From: Tepidimonas taiwanensis
GTDB taxonomy: Bacteria; Pseudomonadota; Gammaproteobacteria; Burkholderiales; Burkholderiaceae_C
Reading direction: 5' to 3'
Assembly (NCBI RefSeq): GCF_020162115.1
Contig: NZ_CP083911.1
Span: forward strand, 2,829,501 to 2,893,500
DNA: 64,000 nt
The notes beneath the pieces are model-generated. The model was not told the origin of the DNA. It saw nothing but the letters and a program-made list of their open reading frames with translations, and searched no databases. The position numbers were made by a program, and so were the translations under genes. Positions 17,211-25,859 of this stretch are shown here, piece after piece. Within the stretch, counting starts at the first letter, position 1, and every line of letters starts with the position of its first letter.

Positions 17211-18831
17211 GTTGCCCCTGAAAAATTCACCCCACCGCTCGCAGCGTCCCTGGCATGGGGGTGGTGAGCGCGCGCTTTGCCTGCTCGATGGTTTGTAGCA
17301 GGCGCAGCAGCAGACGCAAAAGAACCGCCACAAGGGGGCCGATGCCCCGCTTGGCGATCATGCGCAGCAGCCAGCGGATGTTGTAGCCGGCCGCGCACAG
17401 CACCGCGTGCAGCCGATCGCCCCGCTCGCCCTTGAGGTGACAGCGATCCATGCGGCAATCGGCCTTCAGGTGCCCGATGATGGGTTCGATGGCCTGGCGG
17501 CGCTTGAGCCGGCGCCGATCGGAGCGACTCAGGCACCGCCAGCGCCCGCGGTGCACGATGCGCACCTGTGGGTTGTCGGCCTCCACCCCGCGGTAGCCCA
17601 GGTCCACGTACACCTCGGTGGGAGCGACGGCGTTGTCCTGCATCAGGATGGTGGCCTGTTCGAGCTGCGCCCACAGGGTGTGTCCGTCGTAGGGATTGCC
17701 GTGAAAGGCGCGCGCACCCACGACCAGGTTGTGCTGCAGGGTGCTGGCCACACCGACCTTCACCCCGAACTCGTAGGGGCTGCGCGCCTTGCCTTTGCTG
17801 ATGCAATCGACCTCCGGTGCGTGCCAGGCATACAGCTTGGGATGCCCTGCGTTGGCCTTGCGCTGGCGGCTCTGCGCCATGATCTGTTGCGCCTTGGCCA
17901 GCGACTCGCCCAGGGCCTCGCGTGCAGCCTGCGTCAGTGCCGTGGCTTTGCGCTCGATCTCGCGCGCCAAGCGTCCCACGATCGTGGCCTGGCGCTCGAT
18001 GGTGCGGCGCAGCCGCTTGAACTGCCTGGCATGCGCGTAGCCGGCAGCCTTGCGCCGCAGTCGCTGCCCCTCCTTCGCAAAGGTCTGCTTGAGCTGCACC
18101 CCGGCGTTCTTGGCCGCCGCCACGAGCTTGACTCGCGCCACCTCCAGCAGCCGGCTGTCGCTGGGGTGGGCGATGGCCTTGTGCTGCACGGTGCTGTCCA
18201 CCACCAGGTGCTCGAGCGCCTGCGGCTCGATGAGCTCGAGTTCGACCGCCACATTGATCGTCTGCGCCAGCAGCTCCTCCACCCCTTCTTCCCCGAGCCA
18301 CTGGCGAAACTTCACCAGCGTCGTGGCATCGCACGGCAGCCGATCCTCGTAGTAGGCACAGCCCGAGAAATACTGCCAGCGGGGCGTGTCTCTCCAGCGC
18401 TGCACCACGCCTTCATCGGACTCGTTGAAGGCGTGCTTGAGGTACAGCAGGCTGATCATGATGCGCAGCGGCACGCGCGGCCGCCCCGCGCGGCTGGTGC
18501 GCCGGGTGCGCGCGCGCTGCTCACCGAAGAGGTCGATCGCGTCGTCCAGCGCCTCGACAGCCTGGCTGCGGGGTGCGCGCGCCAGGCGCTGCGCGATCGC
18601 GTGCTCGAGCCGCTGCCACGGCATGCGCTGTGCCAGCACCGCCAGTGGGTGGCGCACATCGATCATGTGCTCCAGACGCAGCCGGAAAAAATCCTCGCTG
18701 TGCATGCACTCGGCCATGGTCAGAACTCCCAGCAACCGCGTCGAGGGTGGCAAAAAGCTGGGAGAAATTGTACCGCAAAACAGCCAAAAACGAACGCTTT
18801 ATCAACGGGTTAGGAATATTTCAGGGGCGAC
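17211..18831 (-). mobile_element. IS5-like element, copy 3 (intact) with TCAGTA duplication
   Basis: 1621 bp. Left end GTTGCCCCTGAAAAATTC; right end is the reverse complement of GTCGCCCCTGAAATATTC. Flanked by a 6-bp direct repeat TCAGTA (17205-17210 and 18832-18837), proving simple insertion. Identical in sequence to copy 2 apart from one base in a C run, so both are recent. Inserted between codons 3 and 4 of the copper response regulator. Confidence 0.93.
17227..18717 (-). CDS. IS5-family transposase (copy 3), intact
   Basis: 496 residues from ATG 18717 (GGGAG ribosome binding site). DUF772 N-terminus (GRPRVPLRIMISLLYLKHAFN), then DDE_Tnp_1: LVVDSTVQHKAIAHPSDSRL (Asp), YVDLGYRGVE (Asp), RQAIEPIIGHLKADCRMDR (Glu). 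It is the likely source enzyme for copy 2. About two thirds of positions look shared with copy 1. Confidence 0.92.
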   Translation of the reverse strand: MAECMHSEDFFRLRLEHMIDVRHPLAVLAQRMPWQRLEHAIAQRLARAPRSQAVEALDDAIDLFGEQRARTRRTSRAGRPRVPLRIMISLLYLKHAFNESDEGVVQRWRDTPRWQYFSGCAYYEDRLPCDATTLVKFRQWLGEEGVEELLAQTINVAVELELIEPQALEHLVVDSTVQHKAIAHPSDSRLLEVARVKLVAAAKNAGVQLKQTFAKEGQRLRRKAAGYAHARQFKRLRRTIERQATIVGRLAREIERKATALTQAAREALGESLAKAQQIMAQSRQRKANAGHPKLYAWHAPEVDCISKGKARSPYEFGVKVGVASTLQHNLVVGARAFHGNPYDGHTLWAQLEQATILMQDNAVAPTEVYVDLGYRGVEADNPQVRIVHRGRWRCLSRSDRRRLKRRQAIEPIIGHLKADCRMDRCHLKGERGDRLHAVLCAAGYNIRWLLRMIAKRGIGPLVAVLLRLLLRLLQTIEQAKRALTTPMPGTLRAVG

Positions 18832-18906
18832 TCAGTATCTTCATGAGGGTGCTCGGCCATATCGAATAGCCGCTAGTGTGACGATTTTGGGTGCACCTGA
18901 CATGAA

Positions 18907-18924
18907 GATAACAAACATGTAATC
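18907..18924. promoter_or_regulatory. Putative CopR/CusR box in the copR-copA divergent region
   Basis: GATAACAAACATGTAATC has the near-palindromic form GATnACAnnnnTGTnATC, similar to copper-responsive boxes of Pseudomonas and Cupriavidus that end in TGTAAT. It lies 62 bp before the original regulator start and 74 bp before the oxidase start. The site survived the IS insertion, but the regulator gene did not. The consensus comparison is from memory. Confidence 0.45.
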
Positions 18925-18998
18925 TAACGAACAGCATCCTGACAGGGTGGCTCCATAGCATCTCACCCACGACTTCAGTAACTCATCGCGAGAAGCCC

Positions 18999-20858
18999 AT
19001 GTCATCTTTGAGTCCGTTTCATTTGCCATTGCCGTTGATGCCCTCGCGGCGGCGTTTCGTGCGCGGCTTGGTCGCCGGCGGCGTGATGGTCGGCCTGTCA
19101 CCCTGGGTGCGTGCTGCGGCACAGGGGCTGGCCGACACGCGCACGGGTGCAGCGCCCGTGCTCAGCGGCACGAATATTGACCTGGTGGTCGCCGAATCGC
19201 CGGTCAACTTCACCGGCACACCAAGGATGGCGACCACCATCAACGGCTCCATCCCGGCGCCAACGCTCAAACTTCGGGAAGGCGACACGGTCACCATCCG
19301 CGTCACCAACCGCCTGCGCGAGGCCACCTCGATCCACTGGCACGGGATCATCCTGCCCTACCAGATGGACGGGGTGCCTGGGGTCAGTTTCCCGGGCATC
19401 GCCCCTGGCGAAACCTTCACCTACCAGTTTCGCCTCGAACAAACCGGCACCTACTGGTATCACTCGCACTCCGGCACGCAGGAGCAGACCGGCATGTACG
19501 GGGCCTTGATCGTCGAGCCGCGTGAGGCAGACCCCATCCGCGCCGACCGCGACCATGTCGTGCTGCTGTCCGACTGGACCGACGAAGACCCCATGCGGGT
19601 GCTCGCCAAGCTCAAGGCGCAAAGCGACTACTACAACTTCAATCAGCCGACGGCGATCGATTTTTTCCGTGACGTGGCCGACATGGGGCTCTCCCGCGCA
19701 CTGGACAAACGTGCGATGTGGAACCACATGCGGATGAACCCGACCGACCTGGCCGATCTCTCGGGGGCGACATTGACCTACCTGATGAACGGCGTCACCC
19801 CTGCCGGCAATTGGACTGGCCTGTTTCGGCCGGGCGAGCGCGTGCGTCTGCGGTTCATCAACGGCGCGGCCAACACCTTCTACGACGTGCGCATCCCGGG
19901 GCTCAAGATGACGGTGGTGCAAAGCGACGGGCAGAACGTCGAGCCCGTCACCGTCGATGAGTTCCGCTTCGGGCCGGGCGAGACCTACGACGTGATCGTC
20001 ACGCCCCGAGAGGACGCCTACACGATCTTCGCGCAATCGATGGATCGAACCGGCTTCGCCCGCGGCACGCTCGCGGTGCGCGAGGGCTTGAACGCCGCCG
20101 TGCCTGCTCTCGATCCCGTCGAATGGCTCACCATGGCCGACATGATGGGCGCGATGGACCACGGCGCGATGGGGCATGGCGGCTCGGCCATGGGCGCGAT
20201 GGACCACGGCGCGATGGGCCACGACATGCCGGGCATGAAGCACGACATGTCCGGCATGAACCATGGCGCGATGGCCATGGATCACGGCCAGCACGCGATG
20301 CATGGCATGACCGGCGGCGCGATGGCCAAGCCCAGCGCCACGGTCCGTCACGCACGCACGGAATACGGCCCAAGCACGGATATGCGGGTGGACATGCCGC
20401 GCACCAATCTTGACGATCCGGGCATTGGCCTGCGCAACAACGGCCGGCGCGTGCTGACGCTGGCGGATCTCAGGACGATCGGTGGTCCTCTCGACCCACG
20501 CGGGGCCGAGCGCGAGATCGAGCTGCACCTCACCGGCAACATGGAGCGCTATGCCTGGTCGCTCGACGGCCTCGAGTTCGGCAAGAGCACGCCGGTGCAT
20601 CTGAAGTATGGCGAGCGGGTGCGCATCATCCTGCACAACGACACGATGATGACCCACCCGATGCATTTGCATGGGCTGTGGAGCGAGGTGGAAACACCCG
20701 ACGGGCAGTTCCTGGTGCGTCGCCACACCATCCCGGTGCAGCCCGCGCAGCGCGTCAGCTTCCTCGTGACCGCCGACGCCCTGGGGCGTTGGGCCTGGCA
20801 CTGCCACCTGATGTTGCACATGGACATGGGCATGTTCCGTGTGGTGGTCGTGTCATGA
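18999..20858 (+). CDS. copA: Multicopper oxidase CopA, copper-resistance type
   Basis: 619 residues, exported by the Tat pathway (SRRRFVRGL, 16-24). The three cupredoxin domains carry the copper ligands: HWHG (113-116), HSHSG (155-159), HPMHLHG near 543 and WHCHLMLHMDMGM near the C-terminus. A Met/His-rich insert at about 378-435 is typical of CopA/PcoA. It oxidises Cu(I) in the periplasm. First gene of a copA-copB-cupredoxin-copG-DUF2933-ATPase run; its TGA overlaps the copB start. M14 at 19038 could be an alternative start closer to the Tat motif. Confidence 0.93.
   Translation: MSSLSPFHLPLPLMPSRRRFVRGLVAGGVMVGLSPWVRAAAQGLADTRTGAAPVLSGTNIDLVVAESPVNFTGTPRMATTINGSIPAPTLKLREGDTVTIRVTNRLREATSIHWHGIILPYQMDGVPGVSFPGIAPGETFTYQFRLEQTGTYWYHSHSGTQEQTGMYGALIVEPREADPIRADRDHVVLLSDWTDEDPMRVLAKLKAQSDYYNFNQPTAIDFFRDVADMGLSRALDKRAMWNHMRMNPTDLADLSGATLTYLMNGVTPAGNWTGLFRPGERVRLRFINGAANTFYDVRIPGLKMTVVQSDGQNVEPVTVDEFRFGPGETYDVIVTPREDAYTIFAQSMDRTGFARGTLAVREGLNAAVPALDPVEWLTMADMMGAMDHGAMGHGGSAMGAMDHGAMGHDMPGMKHDMSGMNHGAMAMDHGQHAMHGMTGGAMAKPSATVRHARTEYGPSTDMRVDMPRTNLDDPGIGLRNNGRRVLTLADLRTIGGPLDPRGAEREIELHLTGNMERYAWSLDGLEFGKSTPVHLKYGERVRIILHNDTMMTHPMHLHGLWSEVETPDGQFLVRRHTIPVQPAQRVSFLVTADALGRWAWHCHLMLHMDMGMFRVVVVS
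20140..20330 (+). repeat. Met/Asp/His-rich tandem repeat within CopA
   Basis: Imperfect repeats of MDHGAMGH, MGAMDHGAMGHD and MPGMKHDMSGMNHGAM are encoded in tandem with near-identical DNA. They form the Cu(I)-binding loop of the oxidase. The DNA repetition makes copy-number change between strains likely. Confidence 0.8.
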
Positions 20859-21799
20859 AACTCATCCCAAGTAGATTCGCCATGAAACCCTGCTCTCTCT
20901 TCACGGCGGCGCTGGTGCTGCTCGGTGCGGCGCCCGTCTGGGCGCAAACACCGACGGAAGGCGGCGCCCATGCTGCGCACTCGGGCGCGGCTGCCGCCCC
21001 AACGCGCGCCCCATCGTCCGCGAACGCCACCATGGACCACGGCAGCATGCGCATGCAAGGCGGAGCCGCCCCCGCCGATGCCCGCGATCCGCACGCGTAT
21101 GCCAATGGCTTGACCTTGGAGTCGGGCCCGTACGCATTTCCTGGGCCACGGCAACTGCGGCTGTCCGATGAACATGCGTTTGGCAGCGTGCTCCTCGATC
21201 GCCTGGAGCGCGTCGACACGAAGGACGGCAACGCCACCGCCTATGAGGCGCAAGCCTGGTTCGGCGGCACCTACGACCGCCTGGTCCTCAAGGCCGAGGG
21301 TGACGTCGCCAAAGGCAAACTGGAGGAGGCACGCACGGAGGTCCTGTGGGGCCATGCGATCGCCTCGTACTGGGACACCCAACTCGGGGTGCGGCTGGAC
21401 AGCGGCACGGGGCCTGACCGGACTTGGCTCGCTGTGGGCATCCAAGGGCTCGCCCCGTACTGGTTCGACGTCGATGCCACCGCCTACGTCGGCAGCTCGG
21501 GACGCACGGCACTGCGCCTGTCGGGCGAGTACGAACTCCTGCTCACCCAGCGCCTGATTCTGCAGCCCCGCATGGAAGTCAATCTGTATGGCCGGCGCGA
21601 TGAAGCGCGTGGCCTGGGCAGCGGGCTGGCCGATGCCACCATAGGGCTGCGCCTGCGTTACGAATTCTCGCGCCAGTTCGCGCCCTACGTCGGCGTCGAA
21701 TGGGCTCGCAAGTTCGGACAGACCGCCGATTTTGCGCGCGCCGAAGGACAGCGTACCCGGGAAACGCGTTATGTGGCGGGTGTGCGGCTGTGGTTCTAG
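20855..21799 (+). CDS. copB: Copper resistance protein CopB
   Basis: 314 residues from ATG 20855 (overlapping the copA stop) or 305 from ATG 20882. The second start gives a cleaner signal peptide (MKPCSLFTAALVLLG, cleavage after PVWA). A His/Met-rich stretch (residues 35-75) precedes the CopB family beta-barrel domain (YANGLTLESGPYAFPG to VAGVRLWF, ending in Phe as outer-membrane barrels do). It is an outer-membrane copper-binding partner of CopA. Confidence 0.92.
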   Translation: MKLIPSRFAMKPCSLFTAALVLLGAAPVWAQTPTEGGAHAAHSGAAAAPTRAPSSANATMDHGSMRMQGGAAPADARDPHAYANGLTLESGPYAFPGPRQLRLSDEHAFGSVLLDRLERVDTKDGNATAYEAQAWFGGTYDRLVLKAEGDVAKGKLEEARTEVLWGHAIASYWDTQLGVRLDSGTGPDRTWLAVGIQGLAPYWFDVDATAYVGSSGRTALRLSGEYELLLTQRLILQPRMEVNLYGRRDEARGLGSGLADATIGLRLRYEFSRQFAPYVGVEWARKFGQTADFARAEGQRTRETRYVAGVRLWF

Positions 21800-21850
21800 A
21801 AGCCGCCACGCGCAACTCCGATCTTATTCACCAACCCTAAGGAGAAACCG

Positions 21851-22366
21851 ATGATGAAGAAAACCTTGAGCGTTTTGGCGCTGAGCGCGTTGCCTGTGTT
21901 GGCGCTGGCCGCCGGCAATCATCAGGGCGGCCATGGCATGGCCGGGCACGACATGCAAGGCATGCACGGTTCGATGCACGGTGGCGCATCACACTCCAAC
22001 GTCGGCAAACCAGGCGATCCCGCCAAGGTCGACCGCACCATCGAGGTGGTCATGGACGACTCGATGCGGTTCACGCCCGCCACCATCACGGTCAAAAAGG
22101 GCGAGACGATCCGCTTCTTTGTCAAAAACGCGGGCAAGGTGCCGCATGAAATGGTGGTCGGCTCCTTGCAGGAGCTCAAAGAACACGCTGAGATGATGCG
22201 CAAGATGCCCCAGATGCAGCATGCCGAGCCGAACATGGTGACGCTCCAGCCTGGCCAGCGCGGCGGGCTGGTTTGGCAGTTCGATCAGCCCGGTACGGTG
22301 GACTTCGCCTGCCTCATCCCCGGCCATATGGAAGCGGGCATGGTGGGCAAGATCGTCGTCGAATAA
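21851..22366 (+). CDS. Periplasmic cupredoxin-like copper-binding protein
   Basis: 171 residues. Signal peptide MMKKTLSVLALSALPVLALA, then a Gly/His/Met-rich linker (MAGHDMQGMHGSMHGG) and a plastocyanin-like fold (65-171). The ligands are His in VPHEMV and Cys-His-Met in CLIPGHMEAGM, a type 1 copper site. Strong ribosome binding site AAGGAG eight bases before the ATG. Family members (CopI/CopC-like cupredoxins) confer copper tolerance in the periplasm. Confidence 0.88.
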   Translation: MMKKTLSVLALSALPVLALAAGNHQGGHGMAGHDMQGMHGSMHGGASHSNVGKPGDPAKVDRTIEVVMDDSMRFTPATITVKKGETIRFFVKNAGKVPHEMVVGSLQELKEHAEMMRKMPQMQHAEPNMVTLQPGQRGGLVWQFDQPGTVDFACLIPGHMEAGMVGKIVVE

Positions 22367-22390
22367 GCAGCGTCACCGGGGGTCCTTGTC

Positions 22391-22873
22391 ATGCACCAAA
22401 CCGTTGATCAACCGTTCCCCCGGCGGCGCAGGCTGCTGCTGGCGGTGCTTGCGCTGAGTCTTCCCTCCCTGGCACCAGCCGCCGCACCGCAGACGCTTGC
22501 CGTGCAGGTGTGGAAGGACCCGAACTGTGGGTGTTGCAAGGACTGGATTGCCCACCTGGAGAAAAGCGGATTCCGCGTGAATGCCGTCGACCAGGGCAAC
22601 GGCGCGGCCCGCGCTCGCCTCGGGATGCCGCAGAAATTCGGTTCCTGCCATACGGCCCTGATCCAGGGCTATGTGATCGAAGGCCACGTACCCGCCACGG
22701 ACATCCAGCGGCTGCTCAAGGAAAAGCCCCAAGCCCTGGGCTTGGCGGTGCCGGGCATGCCCATTGGTTCACCCGGCATGGACGGGCCGGTGTATGGCGG
22801 CCGACGTGATGCCTACCAGGTCTTGCTGGTTGGGAAAGACGGGTCGGCACAAGTGTTCAGTTCCCATCCATGA
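22391..22873 (+). CDS. copG: DUF411 metal-binding protein, CopG-like
   Basis: 160 residues. An Arg-rich start and hydrophobic segment (RRRRLLLAVLALSLPSLAPA) form a signal peptide. The mature thioredoxin-like domain has CGCCKDW (a CxCC motif), then GSCHT and a Met/Gly-rich loop (VPGMPIGSPGMDGP). CopG proteins of Pseudomonas and Vibrio bind a copper cluster through CxCC and may act as copper oxidoreductases. Sits between the cupredoxin and DUF2933 in the copper operon. Confidence 0.85.
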   Translation: MHQTVDQPFPRRRRLLLAVLALSLPSLAPAAAPQTLAVQVWKDPNCGCCKDWIAHLEKSGFRVNAVDQGNGAARARLGMPQKFGSCHTALIQGYVIEGHVPATDIQRLLKEKPQALGLAVPGMPIGSPGMDGPVYGGRRDAYQVLLVGKDGSAQVFSSHP

Positions 22874-22892
22874 AGAAACCCCTCACCCGGCG

Positions 22893-23147
22893 ATGAGCGC
22901 GACGCATCATGATCACCACCCCGACACGCGTGGCTCGTCCGGCCTGAGCCGGCGTGTCAGGATCGCGTTGCTGATGGTTGCCCTCATCGGCGGCTTCTAT
23001 CTGCTGCGCGAGCACTGGATCCATGTCGCAGGCAATTGGGTGTACCTGTTGCTGCTGGCGTGCCCGCTGATGCACCTGCTGCATGGCCACGGTGGCGATG
23101 GCGGGCATGGTGCGCCGCCCGACAAACCCGCCAACAGGGAGGCGTGA
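22893..23147 (+). CDS. DUF2933 small membrane protein of the copper operon
   Basis: 84 residues. A His-rich cytoplasmic head (SATHHDHHPDTRG), two hydrophobic stretches (RIALLMVALIGGFYLLREH and WVYLLLLACPLMHLLH) and a His/Gly-rich tail. DUF2933 proteins occur beside copper P-type ATPases and CopG; a role in metal handling is inferred. Starts 20 bases after copG and ends four bases before the ATPase ATG. Confidence 0.8.
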   Translation: MSATHHDHHPDTRGSSGLSRRVRIALLMVALIGGFYLLREHWIHVAGNWVYLLLLACPLMHLLHGHGGDGGHGAPPDKPANREA

Positions 23148-23151
23148 AGTC

Positions 23152-25509
23152 ATGGACCTGCGATCAGACCACGAACACCGCCGACACGCCCACGACCACC
23201 CGAGCGCACTGCAGTGGGCCGAAGGTCTGAAGGACCCTGTCTGCGGCATGGACGTGACCGCGCAGTCCGAGCACCACGTCGAGCACGCAGGCCGACTCTT
23301 TTACTTCTGCAGCGCCAAGTGCCGGGCGAAGTTCGTCGCCGAACCGGCGCGCTATGCCCACAGCGGCCACGCGCCTTCGTCTGTCGAAGCGCCGGCGCTG
23401 GCGGCAGGCACGATCTACACCTGCCCCATGCACCCCGAGATCCGGCAGGATCACCCCGGCTATTGTCCGAAGTGCGGCATGGCGCTGGAGCCGGTGCTGC
23501 CCGATCTCCAAGAAGAAGAGAGTCCCGAGCTGCGCGATTTCCAGCGCCGCTTCTGGTACACCCTGCCGCTGACCGTCATGGTCACTGTGCTGGCCATGTT
23601 CGGCCACCAGTTGCATTGGTTCGAGGCGCGCACACAGACCTGGATCGAACTCGTTTTGTCCCTGCCCATCGTCCTGTGGGCGGGCTGGCCGTTCTTCGTG
23701 CGCGGCTGGCAGTCCGTGGTCCATCGCAGCCCGAACATGTGGACCCTGATCGCGCTGGGCACCGGGGCGGCGTTCGTCTACAGCGTGGCGGCGACCGTGG
23801 CCCCACAACTGTTCCCGGACTCGTTCGTGTCCATGGGACGGGTCGCGGTGTACTTCGAGGCGGCGGCGGTGATCATTTCCCTGACCCTGCTGGGGCAGGT
23901 ACTGGAACTCAAGGCGCGTTCGCAGACCTCGGCCGCCATCAAGTCCTTGCTCGGACTGACCCCCAAGACCGCCCGGCGCCTTCGCGACGATGGCACGGAA
24001 GAGGACGTGCCCCTGACGCACATCCATGTCGGCGATCGGCTGCGCATTCGACCCGGCGAAAAGGTTCCGGTAGATGGTACGGTAATCGAGGGCAGCAGCG
24101 CTGTGGACGAATCGATGCTGACGGGGGAGTCCCTGCCCGTGACCAAGCGGGTGGGCGACAAGGTCATCGGTGCGACGCTCAATACCAGTGGCGCGCTCGT
24201 CATGGTCGCCGAACGTGTCGGCTCGGCGACCATGCTGTCCCAGATTGTGCAGATGGTGGCGCAGGCGCAGCGGTCCAAGGCGCCGATGCAGCGCATGGCC
24301 GATGTCGTGGCGGGCTATTTCGTGGTCGCGACGGTGTCCATCGCCGTGCTGACCTTTTTTGCCTGGGGCCTGTTCGGGCCGGAACCGCGTTGGGTTTTTG
24401 GCCTCATCAACGCCGTGGCTGTGCTGATCATCGCCTGCCCCTGCGCGCTGGGCTTGGCCACGCCCATGTCGATCATGGTGGCGACCGGGCGAGGGGCTAC
24501 GCAGGGGGTGCTGTTTCGCGATGCCGCCGCGATCGAGAAAATGCGCCAGGTCGATACCCTGATCGTCGACAAGACCGGCACATTGACCGAGGGCCGGCCG
24601 CGCTATCAGACGACGATCGCAGCCGAAGGCTTCACCGCCGGCGAAGCCTTGCGACTGGCTGCCAGCCTCGACCAGGGCAGCGAGCACCCGCTGGCGGAAG
24701 CCATCGTCACGGCGGCGCGCGAGCAGGGCCTGGTGCTCTCACGCGCCGAGGAGTTCGACTCGCACTCAGGCATCGGCGTGCGCGGGCGCGTCGATGGACA
24801 TGCCGTGGCACTGGGCAACACCGCGCTGATGGAACAGCTCGGTGTGGACGTGCGGCCATTGGCCGAGCGGGCGGAGGCGCTGCGCGGTGAGGGTGCCAGC
24901 GTGATGCATCTGGCCGTCGATGGCGTGCTCGCCGCAGTCCTGGCCGTCGCCGACCCGGTGAAGAAGACCACACCGCAAGCGCTGGCGTCGTTGCGCGCGG
25001 AGGGCTTGCGCGTCGTCATGGCCACGGGCGACGGTCTGACCACGGCCAAGGCCGTGGCGGCGCGCTTGGGCATCGATGAGGTGCATGGCGAGGTCAAGCC
25101 CGCCGACAAACTGCAACTGGTGGAGCGGCTGCAGCGCGAGGGGCGTATCGTTGCGATGGCTGGTGACGGCATCAATGATGCCCCGGCCTTGGCAAAGGCC
25201 GACGTCGGTATCGCCATGGGCACCGGCACCGACGTGGCGATGAACAGCGCACAGATCACGCTCGTCAAGGGTGACCTGCGCGGTATTGCGGTGGCGCGCG
25301 CCTTGTCAGTGGCCACGGTCCGCAACATGAAGCAGAACCTGATGTTCGCCTTTCTCTACAACGCACTGGGCATTCCCATTGCGGCCGGCGTGCTGTATCC
25401 GCTCACCGGTTGGCTGCTTTCACCGTTGATCGCCGCCCTGGCGATGAGTTTCAGCTCCGCATCGGTGATCGGCAATGCGCTGCGTTTGCGCGGCGTCCGT
25501 CTTGTCTGA
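23152..25509 (+). CDS. Copper-exporting P1B-type ATPase with YHS and heavy-metal-binding N-terminus
   Basis: 785 residues. A His-rich head, a YHS domain (DPVCGMDVTA to FCSAKCRAKF, about 27-67), and a CPMHPE...GYCPKCGMALEP zinc/copper ribbon (about 88-115). Eight TM helices follow. TGES actuator loop, ACPCALG transmembrane site (about 428-434), DKTGT phosphorylation motif (Asp473), HP motif in EHPLAE and GDGIND hinge identify a Cu(I) exporter of the CopA/SilP/CopF group. Ribosome binding site GGGAGG. It ends the copper operon before a gap and an IS. Confidence 0.92.
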   Translation: MDLRSDHEHRRHAHDHPSALQWAEGLKDPVCGMDVTAQSEHHVEHAGRLFYFCSAKCRAKFVAEPARYAHSGHAPSSVEAPALAAGTIYTCPMHPEIRQDHPGYCPKCGMALEPVLPDLQEEESPELRDFQRRFWYTLPLTVMVTVLAMFGHQLHWFEARTQTWIELVLSLPIVLWAGWPFFVRGWQSVVHRSPNMWTLIALGTGAAFVYSVAATVAPQLFPDSFVSMGRVAVYFEAAAVIISLTLLGQVLELKARSQTSAAIKSLLGLTPKTARRLRDDGTEEDVPLTHIHVGDRLRIRPGEKVPVDGTVIEGSSAVDESMLTGESLPVTKRVGDKVIGATLNTSGALVMVAERVGSATMLSQIVQMVAQAQRSKAPMQRMADVVAGYFVVATVSIAVLTFFAWGLFGPEPRWVFGLINAVAVLIIACPCALGLATPMSIMVATGRGATQGVLFRDAAAIEKMRQVDTLIVDKTGTLTEGRPRYQTTIAAEGFTAGEALRLAASLDQGSEHPLAEAIVTAAREQGLVLSRAEEFDSHSGIGVRGRVDGHAVALGNTALMEQLGVDVRPLAERAEALRGEGASVMHLAVDGVLAAVLAVADPVKKTTPQALASLRAEGLRVVMATGDGLTTAKAVAARLGIDEVHGEVKPADKLQLVERLQREGRIVAMAGDGINDAPALAKADVGIAMGTGTDVAMNSAQITLVKGDLRGIAVARALSVATVRNMKQNLMFAFLYNALGIPIAAGVLYPLTGWLLSPLIAALAMSFSSASVIGNALRLRGVRLV

Positions 25510-25859
25510 ACACGAGGATCGTCGCGCGTGCCGTGGTGGGTGCTGGTTGCACTCCCAGATCGCTGGGTCTGTCGTATCGGTTGCCACCCGACGTTGGACA
25601 CCTGATCCCTATCGAGGCCTGGAATGCTCTCGACCACGGCACCTGAGCCGCCTCACACCGATACCGCACTTGGCGCCCAGTCGGCATCGCCATAAGCACT
25701 TGCACCGATGTGGCGATGAGTCCGCGCCCCGCCTCGGTGAGCAGGAATGCATTGAGATTGGCACACGATTAATCCCGATCCCATCCCGAATGGATCTGAT
25801 ATATACGTAACGGCCGTCTCATCTTCCCGTCAGCGGTGACTTCGCAGAATACATACTGA
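25510..25859. other. Gene-free gap between the copper ATPase and an IS5 element
   Basis: No convincing gene. The minus strand has a short open segment reading LLTEAGRGLIATSVQVLMAM with no start or conserved context, perhaps debris of a regulator. Otherwise nothing recognised. Confidence 0.4.

Larger units (their letters stand above)
16534..18844 (-). pseudogene. copR: Copper response regulator (CusR/CopR-like), split by IS5-like copy 3
   Basis: The original gene reads MKILIVEDEP at its start. ATG-AAG and part of codon 3 lie at 18836-18844, the rest at 16534-17210, and IS 17211-18831 sits between with duplicated TCAGTA. Joined, it encodes 227 residues, the usual CusR length: receiver with Asp51 in LVILDVMLPG, Lys in LVKPFSFAELLAR, and an OmpR-type winged helix (125-225). 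The remaining part starts without a proper codon. A TTG at 17160 would lose the acidic pocket. ATT or CTG initiation next to the IS edge is possible but unproven. Confidence 0.9.

Noticed and set aside
11167..18831. Composite transposon formed by IS5-like copies 2 and 3
   Set aside because: Copy 3 has its own target duplication and copy 2 has mismatched flanks, so they did not move as one unit.
9234..18831. rRNA, integron or phage structural genes in the IS-rich region
   Set aside because: All recognisable coding matter there is transposase, metal-resistance or fragment; no attC-like repeats or capsid genes.
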